This document shows positions 1 through 9,198 of a stretch of DNA of 64,000 nt, in pieces (positions within the stretch are counted from its first letter, which is position 1; each line of letters begins with the position of its first letter). The translations under genes were made by a program, and so were the position numbers. The DNA comes from QHXW01 sp035297145. GTDB taxonomy: Bacteria; Acidobacteriota; Terriglobia; Bryobacterales; Bryobacteraceae. Under the pieces are notes generated by a model that made no database searches, was not told the origin of the DNA, and was given only the letters and a program-made list of their open reading frames with translations. The stretch is taken from positions 54,264 to 118,263 of the forward strand of contig DATGZN010000014.1 in assembly GCA_035297145.1 (NCBI GenBank), written 5' to 3'.

Positions 1-519
1 TACGGACGTCGCTGCCTGATGGCGCGGCGCCTGGTCGAGCGTGGTGTGCGCTTCGTGCAGCTTTATATCAACAGCCAGATCTGGGACAACCACACGAATC
101 TCGAAGACGAAATGCGCGCCGCCAGCGCCCGCACCGATCAGCCCGTCGCCGCGCTGCTCCAGGATCTTGATCGGCGCGGCCTGCTGAAGGACACGCTGGT
201 CATCTGGGGCGGAGAATTTGGACGCATGCCCATCGCGCAATTGGGCGGCAACCCACGCGAGTCGGGTCGCGACCACAATCCACGCGGTTTCTCGCTTTGG
301 ATGGCGGGCGGCGGCATGAAGGCCGGCATGACTTACGGCACCACCGATGATCTGGGCTACGAAGCGGTGGAGAACAAAGTCAGTGTCACCGATTGGCACG
401 CCACGATTCTGCACCTGCTTGGCATGGACTACCAGCGGCTGGTGTTCGATCAGAACGGACTGAAGGAAAAGTTGACCTCCGTCTTTGAAGCCCGCGTGGT
501 CAAAGAGATCCTGGCGTAA
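1..519 (+). CDS. DUF1501 family protein, C-terminal part (5' truncated by window)
   Basis: The reading frame is open from base 1 and contains no start, so the gene begins upstream of the window and only the last 172 residues are seen. The text (ARRLVERGVRFVQL near the edge, then a WGGEFGRMP block and a GRDHNPRGFSLWMAGGG block) is typical of the C-terminal half of DUF1501 proteins. These are alkaline-phosphatase/sulfatase-fold proteins that usually sit beside DUF1800 or cytochrome/PSD1 genes in Acidobacteriota and Planctomycetota. The DHNP and GGG segments correspond to the metal-site end of that fold. Biochemical function is not established for the family. The gene ends 71 bp before the enolase-superfamily gene on the same strand; an operon is possible but not shown. 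Confidence 0.85.
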   Translation, partial: YGRRCLMARRLVERGVRFVQLYINSQIWDNHTNLEDEMRAASARTDQPVAALLQDLDRRGLLKDTLVIWGGEFGRMPIAQLGGNPRESGRDHNPRGFSLWMAGGGMKAGMTYGTTDDLGYEAVENKVSVTDWHATILHLLGMDYQRLVFDQNGLKEKLTSVFEARVVKEILA

Positions 520-590
520 ATCATCAGTCTGCACCTGGGGATCGGATCGGCGGACTGGATCCAGTCTGCCCGCGTGATAGCCTATCCACG

Positions 591-1754
591 ATGAAGATCG
601 CAGCCCTGGAATTCATTCCCGTCAGCGTACCCTACACGCATCGCGAGGTGAGCTCATTGGTGAATCGTGATGGCGTTACGGATGTCATCGTCAAGGCCAC
701 CACCGATACTGGCCTCGTTGGCTGGGGGGAAAGCTGTAGCGGCGCGGATGTCAAATCCGTGCTGGGGGCTCTCGAAGCCATGGCGCCGTTCGTGATCGGG
801 CGTGATCCGTGGCACAGCGAGCGCGTTCGCCTGGAATTGTGGCACCGCGGGGTTTGGTCCTGGCGGCAGCACACGGCTTGCTTCGCTTATCCCGGCATCG
901 ACATGGCGCTCTGGGATATTTGTGGAAAGGCGGCCGGTCTCCCGCTCTACCAGCTCTTCGGAGGCAAGGTTCGCGAGCGGGCCAATTATTTCTTCTATTG
1001 TTCGCAGGGTAGTCCCAGTCATGTGGCCGAGCAGGCTGCGGACGGCGTCAGGAAGGGCTTTCATGTTTTTTATCTCAAGGTCGGTCTGGATATTGAGGCG
1101 GAACTCGAAATGGTGCGCGCTCTCCGCGAGACCATTGGACCGAAAGCCAAAATTCGACTCGACGCCAACGGCGCTTGGAACGTAAATGAAGCTCTAAGGA
1201 ACCTCGCGCGGCTGGATGCGTTTCAAATTGATTTCATCGAGCAGCCTGTGGTCCAGGATCCCTTGGTGAACATGCAAGAGGTGCGGCAGCGTTGCAACAT
1301 GGCGGTCTCGGCCAATGAAGGGCTGTGGACGCCGGAAGATGCGTTGCGGCAAATGGCGGCCCGTACGGCAGACGTCTACTGCTTCAGTCCTTATTTCACG
1401 GGTTCGCTCGCGCAGTTCCAACGGCTCTCGTGGTTCGCGCACCACCAGGGTCTGGATATTTGCCGGCACACTCACGGAGAGTTGGGCATCACGGCCCAAG
1501 CCTGCCATCACATTTTGCTAACGCTCCCCAACGTGGTCGATGGCAACCAGCAGACTGCTCATATGATGACTGATGATATCGTCGTCGACACCATTCCGAT
1601 CACGAACGGTCCCGACTGGGGCGTCCCGGATAAACCCGGCATCGGCGTGGAGATTAACCTCGCCAAGCTCGCCAAGTATCACGAACTCTATCGCGAGCGG
1701 GGTCAGTTCCAGCCTTACGATCCCAACCTGCTGGGCACTGAATTGTACCGATGA
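591..1754 (+). CDS. Mandelate racemase/muconate lactonizing enzyme family protein (enolase superfamily)
   Basis: A 387-residue protein of normal length for the family. The N-terminal capping domain (about residues 1-120) is followed by the barrel with the expected motifs: a Lys motif in YLKVG, first metal ligand in RLDANG, second in FIEQP, third in SANEG, and a late HTHGELG segment that can supply the acid/base His. This pattern fits acid-sugar dehydratases or racemases of the mannonate/galactonate type that abstract a proton alpha to a carboxylate. The substrate cannot be read from sequence. It converges with the minus-strand ThDP gene, whose stop lies 12 bp away. Together with the hydroxyacid dehydrogenase and SelA-like gene, the context suggests sugar-acid or amino-sugar catabolism (inference). 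Confidence 0.9.
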   Translation: MKIAALEFIPVSVPYTHREVSSLVNRDGVTDVIVKATTDTGLVGWGESCSGADVKSVLGALEAMAPFVIGRDPWHSERVRLELWHRGVWSWRQHTACFAYPGIDMALWDICGKAAGLPLYQLFGGKVRERANYFFYCSQGSPSHVAEQAADGVRKGFHVFYLKVGLDIEAELEMVRALRETIGPKAKIRLDANGAWNVNEALRNLARLDAFQIDFIEQPVVQDPLVNMQEVRQRCNMAVSANEGLWTPEDALRQMAARTADVYCFSPYFTGSLAQFQRLSWFAHHQGLDICRHTHGELGITAQACHHILLTLPNVVDGNQQTAHMMTDDIVVDTIPITNGPDWGVPDKPGIGVEINLAKLAKYHELYRERGQFQPYDPNLLGTELYR

Positions 1755-1766
1755 CTTTCGACGGTA

Positions 1767-3422
1767 CTACTTCTTCTTGCCAGCGATCTGCCAATCCGTG
1801 AAAGGCGACCGTGCGCCACGGATCTTCACGTTAAGACAATACGGTACACCGGAAGCGAACGCGCGAGCGACCGCGGGCGCCACCTGATCGAGTGACTCGA
1901 TGTTCTCACCCCGGCCGCCGAAAGCCTGCATGATCGCGTCGTATCGCGAAAAACTCAGTTCTGTGCCCACGGTTTCACGCAGATTTGCGGCGCTTTGCAA
2001 CTCACGCTCTAAACCCCAGCCTGCATCGTTTCCTACGATGAGCACAATCGGCAACTTGTGCCGCACCGCAGTCTCCATTTCCGCGAGGTAGAAGCCCAGC
2101 GCTCCGTCTCCGGTAATGACAGCAACCGGTTTTCCAGGATTTGCCAACTGCAGTGCGATGCCGTGTGGGAGCGAAGCTCCAATGGTGCCCAACGGTCCCA
2201 GCCTCAGCCAGCCACCGGGAAGGAGCGCCGGAAGAGAAACGCGGCCCCAATGTGCGAAGTCGCCGCCGTCCCACGAGTAGAGGACGCCGGACGGGAGCGC
2301 GCGCTTGAGTGCGCGATAAAATGCCGCGGGGTGCAGCGGCAACGATTCATCGTCCGCGGCGTGCGCTATCGCCTGCTCCCATTGTTCCCGCAAAGTTCGC
2401 AGGTGACGGATCCAGCCGGACCAATCGGAATCGCCCGACCACCCTTCGGTAAAGGCGCGCAAGGTGGCCCCAGCATCCGCGCAGATGCCGACGTCTCGTT
2501 TGCGATTCATGCCCAGTTCTGAGGCCTGAATATCAACCTGGATCAATCGCACGCCGGCCGGAAAGACACGCTCGCCGCCCAGTCCAAGCCGATAGTCAAG
2601 CCGTTTCCCGACTACCAGAATCAGATCTGCTTCGCGATACGCCTGGAGCGCCGCGCGATTCAGCGCCGGGTCAGCGTAACCCATGCACAATGCATGCGTG
2701 TCCGGCACGATGCCGCGCGCCATCGTGATGGTGTAGAGCGGAAGAGAGGTCTTTTTGATAAACTTCCGCAGCTCGACCTCCGCGCCCGACCACCAGACTC
2801 CGCTGCCGGCAATCACTATAGGGCGTTCCGCCGAACGGAGCATCGCTAGCACCTTGTCGATCTCCGTTGCGTTCGGCGCAGGCGGCGAAGGGGCGTTTGG
2901 CGTCACAACATCCTGCGCCTCTGCCTGGCTTATAAAAAAGTCCACCGGTATGGTCAGGTGGACAGCACCCTTTCGCCCGTTATTTGCTTCGGCGTACGCG
3001 CGCATGAGATAAAAAGGAATCTGTCCAGGCCCTGGCGGCTGCGCAGCCCATTTCACCACCGGCCGGGTAATCGAGAGCTGGTCGATGTCCTGAAAACCTC
3101 CGCGATCTGCAAGCGTGGACGCCCGGCTTCCACTGACTGCGATGAGCGGGCTGCCAGCCAAGTTCGCCGTTGCGATTCCTGTCAGTGAGTTGGTGTGGCC
3201 CGGACCGCCGGTAACCAGAGAAATCGCCGGCCGCCGGTGAATCCGCGCCCATGCATCGGCCGCATGGGTCACACCGGACTCGTGCCGCATATCGATGATG
3301 TGCATTTGCTCGCGGGCGGCGACCGCCAGTACCTCGTTCAGATGATCTCCAACGAGCGTAAAGATGTGCCGGATACCGAGCTGTGCGATGGTCCTGACGA
3401 ACAGCTCGGCGCCGGTTGGCAT
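1767..3422 (-). CDS. Thiamine-diphosphate-dependent enzyme (acetolactate synthase/benzoylformate decarboxylase-like)
   Basis: A 551-residue protein with the three-domain layout of the acetolactate synthase superfamily: Pyr domain with the catalytic Glu in MRHESG and the GGPGHTN motif (about residues 45-80), a central NAD/FAD-like domain, and a C-terminal PP domain with the ThDP motif GDGALGF...GNDAGWG (about residues 435-475). It acts in the cytosol on a 2-keto acid. Its start lies 3 bp after the stop of the D-2-hydroxyacid dehydrogenase gene, so the two are almost certainly cotranscribed and may handle the same or linked 2-oxo/2-hydroxy acids. It is not a classical IlvB because the flanking ilvN/ilvC genes are missing. 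Substrate unknown. Confidence 0.88.
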   Translation of the reverse strand: MPTGAELFVRTIAQLGIRHIFTLVGDHLNEVLAVAAREQMHIIDMRHESGVTHAADAWARIHRRPAISLVTGGPGHTNSLTGIATANLAGSPLIAVSGSRASTLADRGGFQDIDQLSITRPVVKWAAQPPGPGQIPFYLMRAYAEANNGRKGAVHLTIPVDFFISQAEAQDVVTPNAPSPPAPNATEIDKVLAMLRSAERPIVIAGSGVWWSGAEVELRKFIKKTSLPLYTITMARGIVPDTHALCMGYADPALNRAALQAYREADLILVVGKRLDYRLGLGGERVFPAGVRLIQVDIQASELGMNRKRDVGICADAGATLRAFTEGWSGDSDWSGWIRHLRTLREQWEQAIAHAADDESLPLHPAAFYRALKRALPSGVLYSWDGGDFAHWGRVSLPALLPGGWLRLGPLGTIGASLPHGIALQLANPGKPVAVITGDGALGFYLAEMETAVRHKLPIVLIVGNDAGWGLERELQSAANLRETVGTELSFSRYDAIMQAFGGRGENIESLDQVAPAVARAFASGVPYCLNVKIRGARSPFTDWQIAGKKK

Positions 3423-3425
3423 TCG

Positions 3426-4385
3426 CTACCGTGCCCCATCCCGACTGATGACTACATGCGTGGGCCGGCCATCCAGGAAATTCCACACGTTCTCGATGGA
3501 GAGTTGCAGGCCGGATTCAAGCGCCTCGGGAGTGACGCCTGCGGAATGCGGAGTAAGCACGACGTTTTCAAGTCGCGTGAGCGGATGGCCGGATGGTAAG
3601 GGTTCGTCTTCGAAGACGTCCAAGCCGGCACCGGCGATGCGTCCTGCAATCAGAGCCTCAATCATCGCTTGTTCGTTCACAATGGCGCCACGTGCCGTGT
3701 TGATCAGGATGGCCGAGGGCTTCATCTTTTCCAATTCCAGTATTCCGATGAAACCGCGCGTTTCCGCGGACAGGCGCAGATGAACGCTCACCACGTCGCT
3801 CGAACGCAACAAGTCGTCTAGGGAGACCAGTTCGTACCCGAGCTCCGGGTCGGGATGCATAGTCCACGCGATCACCCGCATGCCGATGCCCGCTCCTAGC
3901 CGGGCGAATTGCCGGCCAATCGCCCCCAGTCCGACGATGCCCAGCGTCTTGCCGTGCATTTGCGAAACCTGCCCACGCGGCCAGCAGCCTCGCCGAACCT
4001 CCGAATCGAGTTGAGGGATACGCCGCGCCACAGCCAATAAGAGCGCAAGTGCGTGTTCGGCAACAGGTAGTGCGGAAACGCCGGGTGTATTTGTCACCGT
4101 CACCCCGTGCTGAGCAGCCGCCGCAAGATCGACGTTGTCGGTCCCAGTACCCCACAGCGACAACAAACGCAGGTTGGGCGAATGGCCAAAGACGTTCTCG
4201 CTGAAGCGGCTCGAAGACCGAATGTTGATTACGATTTCAGCGCCGGCAATGCGTTCTATCAACGTCTCTTCGCTGCCGGGAAGGGTGTCGTGGTAGTCGA
4301 CGCGAGTCCGCTCCAGCAACCTGCGGTAGGCCTGGCTCGGAGCCATCACGGGCGGTGCGTCGTCTGGAATCACGATGCGCGGCAT
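3426..4385 (-). CDS. D-isomer-specific 2-hydroxyacid dehydrogenase
   Basis: A 319-residue NAD(P)-dependent dehydrogenase. Visible elements are the Rossmann motif GLGAIG in LGIVGLGAIGR (about residue 150), the substrate Arg in NTARGA (about 230), the Glu of the catalytic relay in VFEDEPL (about 258) and the catalytic His in TPHSAG (about 278). Length and motif order are standard for phosphoglycerate dehydrogenase/hydroxypyruvate reductase relatives; no ACT domain is present, so it is not a long-form SerA. It is the middle gene of a minus-strand run (PLP enzyme, this gene, ThDP enzyme) with short gaps of 31 and 3 bp. It probably interconverts a 2-keto acid with the D-2-hydroxy acid in that pathway. 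Confidence 0.92.
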   Translation of the reverse strand: MPRIVIPDDAPPVMAPSQAYRRLLERTRVDYHDTLPGSEETLIERIAGAEIVINIRSSSRFSENVFGHSPNLRLLSLWGTGTDNVDLAAAAQHGVTVTNTPGVSALPVAEHALALLLAVARRIPQLDSEVRRGCWPRGQVSQMHGKTLGIVGLGAIGRQFARLGAGIGMRVIAWTMHPDPELGYELVSLDDLLRSSDVVSVHLRLSAETRGFIGILELEKMKPSAILINTARGAIVNEQAMIEALIAGRIAGAGLDVFEDEPLPSGHPLTRLENVVLTPHSAGVTPEALESGLQLSIENVWNFLDGRPTHVVISRDGAR

Positions 4386-4416
4386 GTTTGCGAATTTCAG
4401 GACCAGCCATCACCGG

Positions 4417-5703
4417 TTAAGCAGCGCTCTTGCGCGCCTCGTTCAGAACCTCTCGCAAGCGCCGGCCGACAAGAATATCTTCGCCGGGCTGCAGCGTCAT
4501 CGAGATGATCCGCAATGCATCGGGGCGAGTCGGCCGGGGCGTTTTCGGATCGCCTTCGTGAACGCCGGGTACCGTGCTGGGATTGTTCGCCGTCAGCACC
4601 TCGATCCGTGGAGATCCATTACGAAGCTTCTGTGCGCACTCCTGCACATTCATTTTGAATTGGGCTTCGTCCCACTTCACCGTTAATGTCGGATAGCGGT
4701 TCCCTCCTTCGGGAATCTGAATATCCGTGGTGACTCCCGGTACTGTCTCCACCAGTTGGGCAATTTTTTTCACGCGCTTGCTCCATTCTCCGTCCAACTC
4801 AGAGAGGTCGCGTTTCTTCCAAGCTTCAATCGCAGCCAGCACGCCCATGATCTCTTCCTTGCCCACCTTCATCGGACGGCAAACTGCGCCCTCCCATGGG
4901 CAGCTCTGGGCTAGAGCAGCCTCGATGAGATCCTTGCGGCCCAGCAGCAAACCGGAGCATTGGGGCCCACATAAGCCCTTACCGCCGCTGAAAGTGTACA
5001 GGTCCGCTCCCATCTTCCAGGGAAGTGAAAGGTTTTCGATCGGAGGAATTCCTGCCGCCCAGTCCACCAGGATCGGCACGCGCGCATCTTTCGTGATTGG
5101 GATGGCCTTCTCCAGCCTCTCACCCCGGGCAGTCGTGTACACCATGGCGGTTTTGTCGTTGAAGGCCGCCTTCAGCTCGTCATGCGAATAGACAACCACG
5201 AGTTTCCCGCCAGCGGCGCGAATGCCGCTATCGAACGAGATGCGTCCACCGAACATGATCACTTCATTTTTCATTCCGGTGGTGTCGGGTAGCTGCCAAA
5301 TTCTGGCGGAGTCGGTGCCGGCCGTGCAGGCTGCCGTGGCGGTTGCCATGGCGGCGGCGGCGCCCGCGGTCACCATCCCAGCTTCGGCTCCGGAAAGCTC
5401 GGCGAGCCGCTTGCCAACACCACGCTGCAGCTCCCACATGTCGACAAAGTGCATCGCAGCCTCCTGTTTGGCTTCGCGCACTTCGGGCAGTTCCAGTGAG
5501 CCGCTCATATAGGTCCACGTGCCGCGGGCATTAATGATGGGCATCACGCCGATACGTGTATAAACGTTCTCTCTTGCACTGTATTTGGACGATTTCAGTG
5601 CCTTTGCGAACATATCTTCAGCGGCGAAAGCTGCCAACGTGGGGAGCGCAGCCGCCCACTTCACAAAGACACGACGATTCGGCAGCCTGGCGTTTATTTT
5701 CAT
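4417..5703 (-). CDS. SelA-like PLP-dependent enzyme (D-glucosaminate-6-phosphate ammonia-lyase type) with Tat-like leader
   Basis: A fold-type-I PLP enzyme of about 428 residues. The PLP lysine is in FSGGKGLCGPQ. The family includes selenocysteine synthase SelA and DgaE-type aminosugar-acid lyases; no selenium genes are nearby, so a lyase role is more likely. I place the start at 5703 because a good Shine-Dalgarno (AGGAGAGG) precedes it and translation then begins MKINARLPNRRVFVKW, a twin-arginine-like leader (RRVFVK plus a hydrophobic stretch of about 15 residues). The frame stays open upstream to 5856 but has no sign of use. Tat export of a PLP enzyme is unusual but is seen in acidobacterial and bacteroidetal members. 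First gene of the minus-strand run down to 1767. Confidence 0.8.
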   Translation of the reverse strand: MKINARLPNRRVFVKWAAALPTLAAFAAEDMFAKALKSSKYSARENVYTRIGVMPIINARGTWTYMSGSLELPEVREAKQEAAMHFVDMWELQRGVGKRLAELSGAEAGMVTAGAAAAMATATAACTAGTDSARIWQLPDTTGMKNEVIMFGGRISFDSGIRAAGGKLVVVYSHDELKAAFNDKTAMVYTTARGERLEKAIPITKDARVPILVDWAAGIPPIENLSLPWKMGADLYTFSGGKGLCGPQCSGLLLGRKDLIEAALAQSCPWEGAVCRPMKVGKEEIMGVLAAIEAWKKRDLSELDGEWSKRVKKIAQLVETVPGVTTDIQIPEGGNRYPTLTVKWDEAQFKMNVQECAQKLRNGSPRIEVLTANNPSTVPGVHEGDPKTPRPTRPDALRIISMTLQPGEDILVGRRLREVLNEARKSAA

Positions 5704-5890
5704 TCGATCCTCTCCTTTCCTACGTGCTACCACAATTGTCGGTTGGACGTGGTGAGGGGCAACCATACGGGATGATGAATCACGACTGGAGAAGTATATC
5801 AGGGGGTCAGCGCAGCCATCCGTTGGAGCCGGAATGCCACGCCTTTCAACTCCCAAGATACGGCGATCGAAGTTCTAAGGCAGATCCTGT

Positions 5891-7135
5891 CTACACCGCT
5901 TGCAGTACCAGGCCCCGCCTGGCTTTGCGTGCGGGCCCGAACGACCGGACATGCCGTCGTTGCTGGGGCGAGGATGGAAGGACGATCACGGTCGCGGTTT
6001 GCTTCTGTTCCCGCGTAACGTCGGACGATATATGGCGCCGTTCCAGCTTGGTGTCCAGGGTTCGCTCGATATGCGCAACGTCCGCGCGTTCGGAGCGCGT
6101 GGCGAAAGTCGAAGCCGTTCCGCGCGCGCCTGCGCGCCCCGTGCGGCCAACCCGGTGAATGAAGTCCTCCGGAACTTGCGGCAGATCATAATTCACCACG
6201 TGAGAGATCCCTTCCACGTGAATCCCGCGGGCCGCGATGTCGGTCGCCACCAACACCCGATAGTAGCCCTCCTGGAATCCGCGAAGCGCCTGGTTGCGCT
6301 GGTTCTGGCTGCGGTCGCCGTGGATTGCCGCGGTCTTTACACCTCCGCACGAGAGCTTCTTGGACAGCCTGTCGGCGCCACGCTTGGTGCGTGCGAATAC
6401 CAGAAAGGAACCCTCCTGGTGGCGCAACATACTTTCGAGCAGACCCAGCTTTCGATCCTGCTCCACCTCGTAAAGATGCAGATCCACCTTCTCGATGGGC
6501 TTAGTCGTTGACCCAACGGCAATCCGCACCGCGTTTCGGACGTGTGTCTCTACCAGGTGCTTGACCGAGGTTTCAATCGTCGCCGAGAAGAACAGCGTCT
6601 GGCGCTCGGCGGGTATGGCCGCCATGATGTTCTTGATCGTGGGCAGGAACCCCATGTCCAGCATGCGGTCGGCTTCGTCTAAAACCAGGATGCGGACACC
6701 GCGGAGATTGACCAGTTGCCGGCTGAGGTAATCGTACAGCCTCCCAGGAGTTGCGATCAGCACATGCGCGCCCTTACGAATGGACTGCAACTGTGGTCCT
6801 TCGCTGAGCCCGCCGACTATGACGGCGGCGCGAATGCCGGTGCCCGCCGCCATTTTGGCGAAGGTCTCGTTGATTTGGATGGCGAGTTCGCGCGTCGGAC
6901 ACATGATAACGGCACGGACGCCTGCACGCGATGGTTCCTTCGCGATCAGGTGGATGATGGGCACGACAAACGCGAGCGTTTTGCCAGTGCCGGTTTGCGC
7001 CGTAGCGACCACATCGCGTCCGGCGAGCGCCGGTTCGATAGCCAAGGCTTGGACGGGCGTGGGCTCGGTAAAACCGTGTTTAGAGAGATTGCTCTTTAAG
7101 GGAGCAGAGATTGAGAGTTCTGAGAAATTTTTCAT
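5891..7135 (-). CDS. DEAD-box ATP-dependent RNA helicase (RhlE-like)
   Basis: A 414-residue helicase with all core motifs in order: Q motif (GFTEPTPVQ), motif I AQTGTGKT (about 46), Ia PTRELA, II DEAD in LDEADRMLDMGF, III SAT, then the second RecA domain with HRVGRTGRAG (about 335). A short basic tail rich in Arg follows (residues 370-414), typical of RhlE-type proteins that act in ribosome assembly or cold adaptation. It is a single-gene unit: the PLP gene upstream on the same strand starts at 5703 and the ABC-F gene ends at 7258. Substrate RNA is not predictable. Confidence 0.93.
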   Translation of the reverse strand: MKNFSELSISAPLKSNLSKHGFTEPTPVQALAIEPALAGRDVVATAQTGTGKTLAFVVPIIHLIAKEPSRAGVRAVIMCPTRELAIQINETFAKMAAGTGIRAAVIVGGLSEGPQLQSIRKGAHVLIATPGRLYDYLSRQLVNLRGVRILVLDEADRMLDMGFLPTIKNIMAAIPAERQTLFFSATIETSVKHLVETHVRNAVRIAVGSTTKPIEKVDLHLYEVEQDRKLGLLESMLRHQEGSFLVFARTKRGADRLSKKLSCGGVKTAAIHGDRSQNQRNQALRGFQEGYYRVLVATDIAARGIHVEGISHVVNYDLPQVPEDFIHRVGRTGRAGARGTASTFATRSERADVAHIERTLDTKLERRHISSDVTREQKQTATVIVLPSSPQQRRHVRSFGPARKARRGLVLQAV

Positions 7136-7257
7136 TTAGATTTTGCGGATGAGAACCAGCGAGCCGACTACCAACGACGGGAGAGGGGGTTGCGGATCAA
7201 CTTCCTGTAGGCTTTATTGTACCGCACCACGCCGGTTTTTGCTGATACCAATGGCGT

Positions 7258-9048
7258 TCACCGCGCCACCTTTGATTCCAGTTCCGCCCAGCGGGCGTAC
7301 AAATCCTCCACGCGCCGTTGGGCTTCCTGTACCTTTTCGTAAACTTCCGTCACCCGCTTCGCATCCGATGACGCAGCTTCCAGCTCCCGCTGCCGTGCAG
7401 CCAGATCCTGTTCGGCCTCCAGAATCTTCTCTTCCATGCCATCCCACTCGCGCTGTTCCAGGTAGGCCAGCTTCTTTCTGGGCCCTTCCGCCGGAACCAG
7501 CTGGCGCGGGATCTGCACCACCGTTTTCTCTGGAGGCTGCTCGTTTCGCGAGGTTTCCCACTGTGAGTAATCGGCGAAAACCCGTCCCTCGCCACCATCC
7601 AGACCAATCACCACAGTGGACACACGGTCCAGCAGATACCGGTCGTGGCTCACCAGCACCACGGCGCCTGAAAACTCAAGCAGGCTGTCCTCGAGCACTT
7701 CGAGGGTTGGAATATCCAGGTCGTTCGTCGGCTCGTCCAGCAACAGCACGTCCGCCGCAGCCAGCATCAGCCGTGCGATCATGACGCGTGCTCGCTCGCC
7801 GCCCGACAGCCTCGAAACCGGCATATCGAGCTGCTCATCCCGAAAGAGGAACCGCTTCGCCCATCCCGCGACGTGGATCGGACGTCCGCGGTAAATCACC
7901 GAGTCACCCTCCGGACACAATGTTCGCCGCAGGCTGGTTTCCGGATCCAAGTGCGCGCCGCGGTCCTGCGCGAAACTCACAATTTGCAGCCGGTCCGCCC
8001 GCCGCACGGTCCCTTGGTCAGGCTTTTCGGCTCCTTCGAGGATCTTGAGCAGGGTGGTCTTCCCGCTCCCATTCGCTCCAACCAGGCCGACGCGCACACC
8101 CGGCGCAAGAGTCAGGTTCAGATTCTGAAATAGCCTGCGCCCGCCGAGTGTCTTAGCGATGCCTTCGGCCTCAATCAAACGCTTGGTCTTGCGATCCGAC
8201 GCGGTGAAGTCAATTTGTGCCGTTGCCGTGCGGCTGCGTGCGGTGGCCACCGAGAGTTCTTCAATGAGCCGGCCGGCGGCGTCAACGCGCGCCCGCGACT
8301 TGCCCGTCCTCGCCTTCGGTCCTCGCCTGAGCCACTCTACTTCCCGACGCACCTTCGTCGCCAGCGACTCCTGTTGCTTGGCTTGCGCCTCGAGAAACTC
8401 CTCCCGCCGCTCGAGAAATTCGCTATAGTTTCCCTTCACCTGGAACGCACTCTCCGGATAGACCGGGTTGATCTCTACCATCTGAGTGGCGACGTTCTCG
8501 AGAAAGTACCGGTCGTGCGTGACCACCAGGCAGGCGTTCGCAGCCTGGATCGCAGTCTCGAGCCACAGGATGCCTTCCAGATCCAGGTGATTGGTTGGCT
8601 CGTCCAGAAGCAGCACGTCGGGGGATCTCACCAGCGCAGCGGTGATGGCGAGCCGCTTCTTCCAACCGCCGGAGAGCGCCGTGGCCGCGGTAGCTGACGA
8701 ATCGAAGCCGGCTCGGCCCAGCATCACCTCGGCGCGAACCCTCTTTTCTTCCTCCTCCAGGGGTAGCTCCTCCAATGCCGCGCGCAGAACGGAGCCGACA
8801 GTGTCATCCGGCCCGAACAGAGAATCCTGCGGCACATAGGCCAGCTTTGTCTGCTTGCGCAACGCCCGTGTCCCGGCATCGGGCGACTCCTTCCCAGCCA
8901 GAATCTCCAGTAACGTGGTTTTACCGCTGCCATTCGGCCCGATCAGACCAGTCCGGTCTCCCTCGGAAAGACTCAACGACAGATTCTCAAACAGGACTCG
9001 CGCGCCAAACGACTTGCCGAGAGCGGAGCCACTTAACAGAACGGCCAT
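7258..9048 (-). CDS. ABC-F family ATPase (Uup/YheS-like)
   Basis: A 596-residue soluble protein with two ABC cassettes in tandem and no membrane domain. First cassette: GPNGSGKTT, signature LSGGWKKR, Walker B LLDEPTNHLD. Second: GANGSGKTT, LSGGERAR, LLDEPTNDLD. Between them is a charged linker (about residues 230-280), and a C-terminal coiled coil rich in Glu/Lys/Arg (about 515-596) points to the Uup subgroup rather than EttA. Such proteins act on the ribosome E-site or branched DNA/ribosome assembly; some give antibiotic resistance by target protection. It lies about 3 kb before an NRPS cluster, but nothing in the sequence links it to self-resistance. Confidence 0.92.
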   Translation of the reverse strand: MAVLLSGSALGKSFGARVLFENLSLSLSEGDRTGLIGPNGSGKTTLLEILAGKESPDAGTRALRKQTKLAYVPQDSLFGPDDTVGSVLRAALEELPLEEEEKRVRAEVMLGRAGFDSSATAATALSGGWKKRLAITAALVRSPDVLLLDEPTNHLDLEGILWLETAIQAANACLVVTHDRYFLENVATQMVEINPVYPESAFQVKGNYSEFLERREEFLEAQAKQQESLATKVRREVEWLRRGPKARTGKSRARVDAAGRLIEELSVATARSRTATAQIDFTASDRKTKRLIEAEGIAKTLGGRRLFQNLNLTLAPGVRVGLVGANGSGKTTLLKILEGAEKPDQGTVRRADRLQIVSFAQDRGAHLDPETSLRRTLCPEGDSVIYRGRPIHVAGWAKRFLFRDEQLDMPVSRLSGGERARVMIARLMLAAADVLLLDEPTNDLDIPTLEVLEDSLLEFSGAVVLVSHDRYLLDRVSTVVIGLDGGEGRVFADYSQWETSRNEQPPEKTVVQIPRQLVPAEGPRKKLAYLEQREWDGMEEKILEAEQDLAARQRELEAASSDAKRVTEVYEKVQEAQRRVEDLYARWAELESKVAR

Positions 9049-9198
9049 CTGTTTTCAGCATGGCATGGCTGAATGGCGGCCCGCAGGCCGGGGCACAATC
9101 ACATCATAGCCAAGCGCGCCGCGGATGCCGATTGGCGGAAACCGCGTTGAATTTCGTCAAATTAGCCTTCTTTTTTGTCAGGTTTAGCGCTATAACCA

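Noticed and set aside
7258..9048. ABC-F gene as self-resistance gene of the NRPS cluster
   Set aside because: It is a Uup-like housekeeping type, opposite strand, separated by an unrelated gene and a pseudogene; no direct evidence.
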